Of a DNA stretch of 64,000 bases, positions 24,960 to 35,544 are shown in pieces (position 1 is the first letter of the stretch; each line of letters starts with the position of its first letter). The stretch covers positions 8,742,717-8,806,716 of the forward strand of contig JAQJVL010000002.1 of NCBI GenBank assembly GCA_035578905.1. Reading direction: 5' to 3'. The notes under the pieces were generated by a model. It was not told the DNA's origin. It saw nothing but the letters and a program-made list of their open reading frames with translations, and did not search any database. Origin of the DNA: Stictocephala bisonia. Taxonomy: Eukaryota; Arthropoda; Insecta; Hemiptera; Membracidae. Made by a program: the position numbers and the translations under genes.

Positions 24960-26037
24960 ACGGATCATGCAGTAGGAAGGGGTTGGCAAGAGGGATTCTA
25001 TGAGGCAAGACACGGATCATGCAGCAGGAAGGGGTTGGCAAGAGGGATTCTATGAGGCAACGCACGGATCATGCAGCAGGAAGGGGTTGGAAAGAGGGAT
25101 TCTATGAGGCAACGCACGGATCATGCAGCAGGAAGGGGTTGGCAAGAGGGATCCTATGAGGCAACGCACGGATCATGCAGTAGGAAGGGGCTGGCAAGAA
25201 GGATTCTATGAGGCAACACACGGATCATGCAGTAGGAAGGGGTTGGCAAGAGGGATTCTATGAGGCAATGCACGGATCATGCAGTAGGAAGGGGTTGGAA
25301 AGAGGGATTCTATGAGGCAACACACGGATCATGCAGCAGGAAGGGGTTGGCAAGAGGGATCCTATGAGGCAACGCATGGATCATGTAGTAGGAAGGGGTT
25401 GGCAAGAGGGATCCTATGAGGCAACTCACGGATCATGCAGTAGGAAGGGGCTGGCAAGAGGGACTCTATGAGGCAACGCACAGATCATGCAGCAGGAAGG
25501 GGCTGTCAAGAGGGATTCTATGAGGCAACGCACGGATCATGCAGTAGGAAGGGGTTGGCAAGAGGAATTCTATGGGGCAACGCACGGATGATGCAGTAGG
25601 AAGGGGTTGGCAAGAGGGATTCTATGAGGCAACGCACGGATCATGCAGTAGGAAGGGGCTGGCAAGAGGGATTCTATGAGGCAACGCACGGATCATGCAG
25701 TAGGAAGGGGCTGGCAAGAGGGATTCTATGAGGCAACGCACGGATCATGCAGTAGGAAGGGGTTCTATGAGGCAACGCACGGATCATGCAGCAGGAAGGG
25801 GCTGGCAAGAGGCACTCTGAGGCAACGCACAGATCATGCAGCAGGAAGGGGCTGGCAAGAGGGATTCTATGAGGCAACGCACGGATCATGCAGTAGGAAG
25901 GGGTTGGCAAGAGGGATTCTATGAGGCAACGCACGGATCATGCAGTAGGAAGGGGCTGGCAAGAGGGATTCTATGAGGCAACGCACGGATCATGCAGTAG
26001 GAAGGTGTTGGCAATAGGGATTCTATGAGGCAACGCA
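24960..26037. repeat. 52-bp tandem array, about 20 copies
   Basis: Unit of 52 bp including CGGATCATGCAGTAGGAAGG, GGTTGGCAAGAGGG and ATTCTATGAGGCAACGCA. Copies differ by few bases (GTAGG/GCAGG, TTGG/CTGG), and two are shortened near 25760 and 25810. 52 is not a multiple of three, so the open frames of about 85 codons are accidental. The low divergence points to recent amplification or conversion. Confidence 0.95.
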
Positions 26038-26260
26038 ACTGACAATCGCCAGCTGCTACTACCCTATTGCTAATTTACGGCCCTACTGGTGGCTATAATA
26101 CAAACATGTCAGCCTCCCTAGCTAGTGCTACATCATAATGCATTCTAATTGATAACTTTCTCTCCTTGTCCAAAAAGAATAGTTACTCTCATATGGCATG
26201 TAAAATAATTAAATGTTTTTGGAATGGCACCAAACTACTGTACAAGACTTGACCTCTGAC

Positions 26261-26759
26261 CAGTGATGGATTTAGACTTTGCAGCCCTAGGCAATTTTTT
26301 GCCCCCCCCCCTCCCCCCACCCGCATAACTCTAAATAACTAGTTTGTACTCTCTAGACATATACATCATAATCTCAGGTGCCGTGCTCACCACACCAAGT
26401 ACACCTTCACTCTCAACATTACTTATTTCGACTTAATTATTTTTAGTGAAGTTGAGATAGAGTTGATATTGATTATTTCATGTATTCAAGTTATTAGATT
26501 TTCAATAAAAAACCAATAAATTTTACTTTAAACTAGGCCTTTTGCCAGCAAAGCTGGCATAATCAGGTAGTTATTTTTTATTTAAGTCTGTGTACGTGGT
26601 GTATTTCTATAACCTATAAGGGGTGTGATACATTTATTTTATAAAAACTAGCAGGTAGCTGTGTAGGAATATCGTGAGAGCCCTTTATTTGGCGCAAAAT
26701 TTGCAACCTCTCTTTTGCCTGCGGCCCTAGGCATCTGCCTAGTGGTAAATCCGTCACTG
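26261..26759. mobile_element. hAT-type non-autonomous element
   Basis: Inverted ends CAGTGATGGATTTA and TAAATCCGTCACTG, with inner GCAGCCCTAGGCAA / GCGGCCCTAGGCAT partly repeated. CAGTG...CACTG termini are typical of hAT elements. No clean 8-bp duplication is visible. A C-run lies at 26302-26319. Confidence 0.55.
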
Positions 26760-26859
26760 ACTACTAGGCAGTGAGCAGAGCTCCCGCCTATCGCCCATAT
26801 GCAATGCTTCCGTGTTTCTGTGCATAAAAAAAAGCAGCTTCTTTTCATGAAAACCTGTA

Positions 26860-27115
26860 CTCTTATCTTACTCCCATGGCCATTTATACCCAAGGTGGTA
26901 TTTGGCCCAGCCAACAGCTGGCCTCCATTCTCTCCGATCTTCAGTCCCTACTGCAATGAAATGATTCTCATCTTCCTCATATCAAGCTCTACTTGGTCTT
27001 AATTATGTTTCTTCAGCCTCATTCGATCCAGATTGTTGTTCAACACCTGTTTTATTATTGTTTCATTTTCTCTCCCTATCAAATGACCTGACCACCTTAA
27101 GAGTCTGCATTGGTT
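26860..27115 (-). pseudogene. LINE reverse-transcriptase C-terminal remnant
   Basis: On the minus strand: CRLLRWSGHLIGRENETI, KQVLNNNLDRMRLKK, a stop, then DQVELDMRKMRI and GGQLLAGPNTTLGINGHG. This is the RLRWxGHxxRM...DQV...DL style of the C-terminus of RTE-like or related LINE proteins. It is broken by stops. Neighbouring relics of the same kind lie at 57900-58240 and 61600-61930. Confidence 0.6.
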
Positions 27116-27129
27116 GTCGGCTATGTTGG

Positions 27130-29440
27130 TTTTAGTGTTATTTTCGAACCGGACATACGATCACGCGTATCCAAACTAAACAGTTATTTTTAAACTGACC
27201 TTTTGCAAACAAATTGCATTTGATTAAGAACGAAATTGCGCGTGGTATTGCTTTGTGAAGTCCTAATTAAATTTATAGAAAAAAATATAACAAATATTTA
27301 GTTTGAAGTTTTTAATTTCTTTACACCTATTCTTCAAAACTAGGTGTATGTGTTCAAAATAACAAAATCAAAGCCAATGCGCTACGTGATAAAGTTTAAA
27401 ATGACACCTCATACACAATTATTGTTTACTACATAACGAACAAATGGTTTCTCAAATGACATTGTTCTTATGGGATAAAAACCAACATTGCCGACAGCCT
27501 CTACAGACTCTCAACTGAACTCTTACTTTTAGTTTCTGCTACAGTCTAAAATTATGAAAAATAGTCTACAGTCTAACTAATTAAGTTTATCTCATTTGGA
27601 GGTTGAGAGAGTTGTAGAATCACGCAGTATAATCCATTGGTGGTATGGGGGGAGGGGTCCCTCTCAAATGAAAGTGTTCTGAATGAGGTGATAAGAGATT
27701 TGCTTGTGTTGTGTAACAATGATTATCACTGTGGCTGTGAATGAGGGAGGCAATGAACAACATAGGTTTCTCAGGATTTAAGATTTTGTAATATTGCTTG
27801 TTACAGTACCAATTTGCTATAGGATAGCATTTGTTAATCCATTGTTTTTGACATAGTAATGTTGAAATTAAATGGTAAATGTATTGTTTATACCGTACAT
27901 TCACATTGTCTTTATATCAGCTTTTAAATGCCTCCCAAGTAGTTCTTTCATTAAAATTATGTTTATAGATATAAATCCATCATCTCAAAGATGCGAATTT
28001 GGGCTTTTTTGGTACATACAGAATTAAGAAACTATTTTCCCGCTTATTCCCAAATTTTAAAAACAGACACTCACAGGACTGGCCTTGCTCATCAGTTATT
28101 TTAAATTATGTAATTTTACTGCAAATTAGCAAATTTGATTTTAAATAATTAATAGTATATGTTTGTTTTTATTTCATTACGACGAGAAACAATGTCGTGT
28201 TTGACATTTTATGCTTTTTAGTATCACACAATTTACTAAATCGATTAACTGTATATACTCAACTGGGATATGTACTTTTACCCACATGTTATGTTACAAT
28301 CCAATTGTTACGCACACGTACAGCGAGACACAGTACCCGCACCCACAGGATTGCGCTTCAATGTCTTCCTGCAATTATACCCCACCCATTCCAGGGGAAG
28401 GGGGGTCGGTGTTTGTGTGCAAGTACCTCGCGGTCAGACGTACAGCTAGCGCGCGAACCGGATTTCATGTGTCCCTAATGCCAGCCGAACCGCCTTAAAA
28501 CTGAATATAAATTAATTGTTGTGCCTTTAACGTCATATTTTTACTGTATTATGATTTTTTACAAGACGATAAATACTAAAACGAGCAAAGTGAAGTAAAG
28601 TGTGATTATTGCTCATTAAAAATAAGAGGAACATTTGTTTTTCTATTGTTTTGTTGTATAAATATATCAATATATATATATAAAGGATCCATAAAATGTC
28701 CCATACTCATTCAAAATTAATTTAATACTCATATTCTGTATTAATTATATAATCTATTTCAAAGTATATGGGCACAAACAGCTTTGAAAAAGATACATTT
28801 TTATTTTACATAGCATAATGCTGCTTTTTGAAATATTAAACGTGATCGTAAATGAAAATCAAAGTTCAACCAAAACAGAAACAAATAAATAGACTGGTAC
28901 AATTAAAATTATCCAAAAGCAGCAGGCTTAACACTAACTGACATTCAAACAGAAACATATCCAGGAAAACCATTTTTGGATGGTAAGTTAGTCAGAGAAT
29001 GAAAGGAAAAAATTAGAACAAGTGAGGGCAGAAAGATAAACTAATTTATCAAAAGTTTGCTTCAAGCTTATGAGGCAATTAAAAGTATGGAAAAACTATT
29101 AAAAGTGAATTTTCCTAATTTTTATTTAAGTGATATTCACTGCTGATAATGACTAGAAAATCCAATAAATGGGGCAAATATAGAGTAATAACTTTAAGCT
29201 ATTTTTAATTTTTCTAATAAATGAAGATGTTATAAGTAAAATTAAAAAAGTCTGACTTGTTCAAATTACTGACAGTATTGATGTCAGAGTCAAATGTTAT
29301 TAGCCAGATATGTTGGAAAATTCACAAATTGTTCGATTTGTTGTATTTATTCACAATTGTGTATTATCATAAAATGTAGGTAAGGTTTCCAATTTTAAAA
29401 TTGTTTTTTAATTAGTATAATACATGATGGTATATATATA
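27130..29440. other. Intergenic; GC-richer patch at 28300-28500 unexplained
   Basis: Mostly AT-rich. At 28300-28500 base composition rises, and two overlapping frames (28197-28478 and 28211-28498) are open. The peptides (Arg/Thr/Pro-rich) match no family I know. No splice signals support an exon, so I leave it uncalled. Confidence 0.3.
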
Positions 29441-29445
29441 TATAC

Positions 29446-29605
29446 AGTACAAGTAAACGTCACATGACACAAATTTATTACAATATAAGCACAAAATGCA
29501 CAAATATAATGGTGATCGATTTTGGTGAACCACGCTTACCACAATATTTGTGCATTTTGTACTTATATTAGGATAAATATGTGTTGAGTGACGTTTACTT
29601 GTACT
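29446..29605. mobile_element. 160-bp inverted-repeat element
   Basis: Arms of about 62 bases beginning AGTACAAGTAAACGTCACAT and ending with ACTTGTACT, spacer about 40 bases. Inner arm words are CACAAAATGCACAAATAT / ATATTTGTGCATTTTGT. Arms differ at a handful of positions. Strong hairpin potential. Confidence 0.75.
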
Positions 29606-29755
29606 CCAATTTTTATTAAATGTGATTCACAACAAAATAGTACAGTTCAGTTCTTATTTAACCAAATAATATATTTTTTTATGCAGTATAGGTTTAAAAA
29701 AGTACACAGTATTTTAAAAATTTGAATGAAAATGAAATTTTTAATATTAACTTAT

Positions 29756-29831
29756 GGGCCTCTTGCTATCCTAGTGGTTAGCATGTCTGCTTCATATGCA
29801 GAGGGTCACCCGTTCAAATCCCAGGAGGTGC
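29756..29831 (+). pseudogene. tRNA-like sequence, anticodon CAT
   Basis: Acceptor GGGCCTC/GAGGTGC pairs 6 of 7. The D stem TGCTA/TAGCA and the anticodon stem TCTGC/GCAGA are perfect with loop TTCATAT. The T arm has GTTCAAATCCC but its stem no longer pairs. So it is a tRNA pseudogene or SINE head. A 113-codon frame over it (29726-30067), with a signal-like start, is therefore not credible as a gene. Confidence 0.55.
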
Positions 29832-30732
29832 TCTTGCTTTATGGGTTTGAACCGGTGTCCCTTAACAATGTATGTACACAAAGTAAAAATGAGTGTGTGT
29901 GTGCAAAGAGCCAAGTTCTATACATCTGTAAAGAAAAAAAATCTTTACAGCTGTATATAGCTCTTTGCAATAATAAACTGTTAGCAGTCTATATAAGTAG
30001 AAATAACATGCAACACATTAAAAAAGTAAAATTTGAAATTCCAAGAAAGTTTGTGGAAAAATCTTAACTGGGTGGGTAAAGTTGTGTACGTTAACAAAAT
30101 AAGAAATTACACCTAAACACCATAAAAATTTACATACATATTAATGTTTATGTGTGCCAGATAGATACTGATGACTGCAGTTTGTAATTGCAGTTTCATG
30201 GAGGAAAAGAGATAGAGAAAGTGTGTCAAGAGTTTCCCAACTGGCAGAAAACTCAGTTGAGTTGAGATTGAGTAGTTCAAATGCTTGCCCAACTGTAGAT
30301 TTGTGGTTTCATGGCATGGACTTTCACATAACAACATGAGTTTAATGTATATTTACACCAAATTTTTAAAGAAGCATATAAACTACACTATGTAGAACTT
30401 GGTGCTACAAAAATGCAATTTTTCATAGTTTGTTTTATTTTACAATTGCAAATGTAACAACATTTTAGTAAACTTTAATACAGTCAAGTTCATTTATAAC
30501 ATATTTATCTAATTAAATTCTAGAAACATTACAACAGAATTTTAAAAATGATATGTGTTTAAAGATTTATTCCTCAGATACAACGGTGGTTGTGAAGGAA
30601 GATGGTTTCAATCCATATAAAACACAAAAATATTGTTTCTATTTTAATGATTCAGTCCGCAATAATGATAGTATCTCTTTATTTCTTAGTCTATCTATGC
30701 CAGAGGCATTTTTCACCCTCAAGGAAATGTTA

Positions 30733-30803
30733 GGTAGACCTCCCGGGATTTGAATCCGTGACCATCTGCATAAGAAGCAGAGGTGCTAACCACTACTAGT
30801 ATC
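30733..30803 (-). pseudogene. tRNA-like sequence, anticodon CTT
   Basis: On the minus strand: AGTAGTGGTTAGCACC (A box), stem TCTGC/GCAGA around loop TTCTTAT, and GGATTCAAATCCCGGGAG (B box). It is close kin to 29756-29831 with a different anticodon. Stem pairing is incomplete; pseudogene or SINE head. Confidence 0.5.
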
Positions 30804-31020
30804 GTAACATTTGAATTTCATTTAGTTTTTGAAGAACTATTCTAGTGGACATCAGTTAGTTTTTTGTAAAAATTTGAGAATTTTTATAATATTTTTACAG
30901 TTATATATGTGAAACTTTAAATGTAATTCTTGAAGATTGTAAATTAAAACACTTATATTAACTTAGAGTCCACTAGATTAGACGTAGAGTGTTCATTACA
31001 ACTTATAATTATAATAATAA

Positions 31021-31460
31021 TAAGTCGGCACTGGTGGCACAGTGTTGTAACCCAGCTACTTGGGGACAAAGTGTTTGGGAGATTGTAGGCGATAGGTTAT
31101 ATGCTCGGTCCTCTTAATACCTACACGGCGTCCATCGACGTGGACTCTACTAGAGATGTCTGGGGTGTCCATTCTGGATGGTAGTCAAGGTTCAGATGTT
31201 GTGTAGGGAAGAGAACTAACTGCGTGTCAGACTTGTCAGTTAGCTGAAAATCAGACTAACACTACATGGTTTGGATTCCATGTAAAGCTGTAGGTCCCAT
31301 AGTTGCCCTGGCTATTGGGCTATTAATAAATAGTCCTTTCTGAGCTAAGTTGAACTCAGATAGTAACAATAACTACACTCGTTCATCTACACTCATCACA
31401 CTCATTCGAAATCCATATTCGCTCATATCTTGAGATCGGCGTCTTAAGAATAAATAAACA
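31021..31460 (+). mobile_element. SINE family A, full length
   Basis: Starts AGTCGGCACTGGTGGCACAG, then CCCAGCTACTTGGGGACAAA, B-box-like AGGTTATATGCTC, a middle block with CTATTGGGCTATTAATAAAT, and the tail ATCTTGAGATCGGCGTCTTA ending in AATAAATAA. It gives the reference layout for the other copies. Confidence 0.82.
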
Positions 31461-31608
31461 CCAACCCAACACTTGAAATAGAACTTTATGTTTTATCCTG
31501 CTTACGGTAAAATTACATGTCTACTATAGGGTCGATTTCCCAGCGGTAACTTGGCAGTGTAGGAAACGGCCACCAAAATGAATTAAGACCTATGACTCGA
31601 ATATGGCC

Positions 31609-32102
31609 ATAAAATCCCTAATCGAATAAGTAGGCTGCTAGTGCCACGTTTTTTATAACATAGAGTTAGAAAGAAACACTACTTGTAAGCGTTCTCGGTT
31701 GAAACTCGAAACCCATATCATGTTATATACTCTGTGCTTTTTCTGAATTGACTCGAACCGACACCGCCAATCGCAAGGCAGATGACAGCTGACATTTCTT
31801 GTAACTCGAGACCGAATAGAGGGAAACAAAGGTATCAGTGAATGTACTATCTCAAAAATAATTTGTTTAAATACATCCACTGATACCATTGTTTCACTCT
31901 ATACGCTCTCGAGTTACAAGAAATGTCAGCTGTCATCTGCCTTGCGATTGGCGGTGTCAGCTCGAGTTAATTCAGAAAAAGCACAGAGTAACGTGATATG
32001 AGTTTCAAGTTTCAACCGAGAACGCTTACAAGTAGTGTTTCTTTCCAACTATATCGCATAAAAAACGTGGCAAGAGCCTACATATTTAGTTAAGGATTTT
32101 AT
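31609..32102. mobile_element. Large foldback element (arms about 235 bp, loop about 26 bp)
   Basis: Left arm 31609-31845 and right arm 31872-32102 are near-perfect reverse complements. Paired words: ATAAAATCC/GGATTTTAT, GTGCCACGTTTTTTAT/ATAAAAAACGTGGCA, GACAGCTGACATTTCTTGTA and its complement, GGTATCAGTG/CACTGATACC. No transposase. A transcript crossing it would form a dsRNA stem of more than 200 bp. Confidence 0.88.
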
Positions 32103-32149
32103 ATCCACTGTCCAATTTTGTATTCATTGCCTTGATCTGGGAAAACTAC

Positions 32150-32575
32150 TACTATACGTTCATTTGATGAATATGTTGAAGACGTGCAGGTGTTCCTCAA
32201 GGCTCAATATTGGGGCCTCTTCTTTATAAATGTCTGATATTCCTGAACTCCCTGCCTGAATTAAAAAAGATATTATTTTTTAAATATAACGACACTCTAC
32301 TGCCGATAAAAGTATAACATCATCTTCCTCTTTGATTCAAGGAAAAGATGTTCATCGATTCGATACGAGAGGTAAGAAAAACTGGTGTCAACAATGCAGA
32401 CTCAAGACTGGCGAACGACCTCCATCTCGGGCTGGCGTCAAGTTAATGAATAAACTGCTTGAGGGACTAAAACTAGCCAACAGCGAAAAACAGTCTCGTT
32501 TAAAACAGATTCTGGTGTCGAAAGCATTTTATTTGATTGACGAGTCTATGAATGGCGAGTCGCAGGGCTGATCCT
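32150..32575 (+). pseudogene. Internally deleted LINE reverse transcriptase (CR1/Jockey-like)
   Basis: Plus strand, bases about 32185-32310: AGVPQGSILGPLLYKC, then FLNSLPELKK and FFKYNDTLLP, i.e. the RT VPQGSxLGP motif followed directly by a degenerate YxDD-like motif (YNDT). Then in another frame 32332-32571: FDTRGKKNWC, RLKTGERPPSRAGVKLMNKL and LKQILVSKAFYLIDESMN, the C-terminal tail typical of these LINEs, ending in TGA. Frameshift and altered catalytic motif make it dead. Confidence 0.7.
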
Positions 32576-33006
32576 ATTACATTTTGAGCTAGGTTTGATG
32601 TCATGGGAAAGAATGAATGAGGGGGGGGGGGGAATTGTGTGTTTATCTGAATTGGCACTACATACGATTATCTGACCTGCAATCGTGCAACTCGATGTGC
32701 AGTTTGTTTTATTAATCTATGTTTTATTAGAAATAGTTGGTATATTTGAGTCTTGTCAAACTGAAATTTTTTTGTTCAAAAGCAATAAATATATTCTTAT
32801 TATTACGTTTTTATTGATAGTCGATGTATTGACTAAATAATCTAAAAATCCTAAACATAGAAATACAAATTTACCAAAAATTTTCAACGGCATTGTCAAC
32901 TAAATAGTCTAGTCCAATCACCAAACGATTTTTCAAACAGCCTAAAAATTCGTTTAAGTATATTTCAAACTTAAAATATTTTTAAATTCGGCCAAAAAAT
33001 TTAACA

Positions 33007-33571
33007 TCCTATATATTAAAACAATCGGGTCATTTAGTTCTCTCACTTTCTGAACTTATTACTTGACCGATTTTGATGAAATTTTGTTTATTCAAAAGAT
33101 AATTTTGATTTCAAAGTCGTAACTGAGCTAGATTTTTTTAATTCCCATAGGGGTTTGTGCTACACGGCGTCAAAGTTGCAATGTTATTCTTAAGGAGATT
33201 AATTGTAATTGACCAGCTGGTGGCATAAACAATATGTTAAATGGTTCAAGTAATTTGTTAGGTCAAACATAGAGAGCAGCACAGAAAAAGTCAAGTTCAT
33301 TATAAAAGAGCGAATACATGTCTGTGTGTGTGTTACCGTCAGCCGTTAAATAGGCTTAGTAATAACATTGGTTGTTTATAATTAATTATTATACATGTAC
33401 TATAAAATAGAGTGCAAATCAAGTGCAGCTACTGTAAATGAATTAAAATAATATGATACTAGATAATACAGCTTAATTACTAATATTTGAAGTCAAAAGG
33501 TAAATGCCGAGGCTTCACGAGCGCAGCGAGTGGCGGGATTGGAACGCGAAGCGTGCAGGGGTGTCCCCTAG
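33007..33571 (+). mobile_element. Non-autonomous Helitron-like element
   Basis: Begins TCCTATATATTAAAACAATC directly after an A. Ends in CTAG followed by T, the Helitron A|T target. Just before the end are two GC-rich hairpins, ACGC-GAA-GCGT and GGGG-TGT-CCCC, fitting the Helitron 3' hairpin. A further hairpin-like CACGAGCGCAGCGAGTGGCG lies at 33517. No Rep/helicase. Related 3' ends may lie near 23146-23200, 36340-36365 and 60055-60085. Confidence 0.55.
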
Positions 33572-33579
33572 TTTGATGA

Positions 33580-34430
33580 TAAATCTATGTGAGTTTATAA
33601 AATCAATGGTTCAACCAACCACGCTACTGTCTTTGGCATTTATTTTAAAGTTTGATATCGGTATTTAATCCACACTTATGTGTTGTACGCATGTTTTTCT
33701 TTCTGCATCGTGACAGAGAGTGCAGCTGTTTGGCCAGGGGTTAGATGTAGGGCAGTGCATAATGCAGTCGTAATACAGAGCAAATGCTGCCAAGTGAACA
33801 TGAAAACGACAGTAGTGGGGTTTTACAAATTTGTGGAAGCGGTCTCTGAACACACCAGTAGATGATAACAAACTGTGTTTTGAAACTATGCAAACAACAC
33901 GTTTTTTAAACAATATTTTTCAAAAACTACCCAACAAACCACAAATTTACTTCAAACGTTTCTCACCACGAGCTTATTGATGTGAATTTGATAAACGAAG
34001 TATATTTCTTCTCCTTTGTAAGTCGGTGTAAACTGCAATAGACGGGTTACAAGCTCTGAACAGATGGCTGTTGAAGTTAATTTGCCTCCTGACGTTGAAC
34101 AGAGTTGGGCCACCGGCCAACATTAGCACGTAGCCGGTGTTGTTCCTACATTTATGTACCTGAGTCGACGACGACTGTTGCCGAGCAATCTTGTTTGAAT
34201 GGCCTTGAAAACTCCTAATGTCCTCAGCGTGAGTCACGCGTTCTTATTATAGAGAAAATTGTCGGGTCAAGGTAAAAAAATTTACTCAAGGAATTCATCC
34301 TCCTACAAGTAGAAGGAAGGAATAGACGCTGTTAACTAAATTTTACGGTCAGCTTGTTTCCACAGCGTCAGGGTTAAGTAAATAAACAAAATTGAACTAA
34401 GAATGGAGTAACAAACATCAAACATACAGG
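33580..34430. other. Intergenic, nothing recognised
   Basis: Slightly GC-richer DNA with open frames of 60-87 codons on both strands (33665-33913, 33974-34237). None has a family motif or splice context. A minus-strand segment at 33974-34237 has balanced amino-acid use but stays unnamed. Confidence 0.3.
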
Positions 34431-34434
34431 TGGT

Positions 34435-35425
34435 TACAAACATCACAATATACGTAAGTTTGAATAAATAATCACCATAATTCATGTAAGTACTTACCAC
34501 GAACAACATAACATAAATACGATGAAAAAACACCATAACGTAGGCTAAATAAAGAGCAACAAACACCCTAACGTATATAAGTAGCAACAAATATTATAAC
34601 GTATATACAGAGCAACAAACAACACAGCATAAATACGGAGCAACAAATACAGTAGCGTCTTTAAGGACCAAAAAACACCATTACGTGTATAAGGAGCAAC
34701 AAAAACCATAACTTGAGTATGGAGCAAAAGCACCATCATAACATAAATATAAAAGAAGAAAAGGCATAACGTGAATACGGAGCAACAAACACCATAATAT
34801 ATTTACGGAGCAACAAACGCCATAACGTAAACACGGAGCAACAAACGCCATAACGTAAGTGCGGAGCAACAAACGCCATAACGAAAGTGCGGAGCAACAA
34901 ACACCATAACAAAAGTGCGGAGCAACAAACACCATAATATATTTACGGAGCAACAAACACCATAATATATTTACGGAGCAACAAACGCCATAACGTAAAC
35001 ACGGAGCAACAAACGCCATAACGTAAGTGCGGAGCAACAAACGCCATAACGAAAGTGCGGAGCAACAAACACCATAACGAAAGTGCGGAGCAACAAACAC
35101 CATAATATATTTACGGAGCAACAAACACCATAATATATTTACGGAGCAACAAACGCCATAACGTAAACACGGAGCAACAAACGCCATAACGTAAGTGCGG
35201 AGCAACAAACGCCATAACGAAAGTGCGGAGCAACAAACACCATAACGTAAATACGGAGCAACAAACACCATAACTTAAGTGCGGAGCAACAAACACCGTA
35301 ACGTAAGTATGGAGCAACTAACGCCTTAACTTCAGTACGGAGCAAAAGAACCATAACGTAAATACGGATGAAGAAACGCCATAAAATAAATACAGAGCAA
35401 CAAACACCATAATGTATATACGTTT
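34435..35425. repeat. 28-bp minisatellite with 168-bp higher-order repeats
   Basis: Unit of 28 bp including CGGAGCAACAAACGCCATAA plus a variable CGTAAGTG part. The variant order repeats every six units: TTTACGGAGCAACAAACGCC recurs at 34802, 34970 and 35138, exactly 168 bp apart. Outer units are more divergent. None of the three minus-strand frames carries a stop in the core, giving a 196-codon open frame (34681-35271) whose peptide repeats every 28 residues (GVCCS, MAFVAP). Confidence 0.93.
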
Positions 35426-35439
35426 CAACACACAAAATC

Positions 35440-35540
35440 AGACCAATTTTCGGTCAAGACGTGGTTCGGATTCCTCAGTAGCAATGACTACACTCACAAT
35501 CAATCGGCGTCTTGATAATGAATAAATATGAAGTAACAAT
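35440..35540 (+). mobile_element. SINE tail fragment
   Basis: Contains GTGGTTCGGATTCC, CTCAGTAGCAATGACTACAC and CAATCGGCGTCTTGATAATG, the shared 3' part of both SINE families, directly after the 28-bp array. Confidence 0.6.
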
Positions 35541-35544
35541 AACA

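Noticed and set aside
25674..25934. Open frames of 82-86 codons on both strands
   Set aside because: They come from the 52-bp tandem repeat, whose length is not a multiple of three, so no constant protein repeat exists.
24960..26037. CRISPR-like array
   Set aside because: The 52-bp units are contiguous with no unique spacers and the genome is eukaryotic.
28197..28498. Two overlapping frames in a GC-richer patch
   Set aside because: Two frames open at once, unusual composition (Arg/Thr/Pro), no homology recognised and no splice signals.
29726..30067. 113-codon open frame with a signal-peptide-like start
   Set aside because: It overlaps a tRNA-like sequence (29756-29831), has no family motif and becomes low-complexity; the hydrophobic start is encoded by the tRNA-like DNA.
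34681..35271. 196-codon open frame as an ordinary gene
   Set aside because: It is an exact 28-residue translation of a 28-bp tandem repeat with no start context or non-repetitive part; kept only as a finding.
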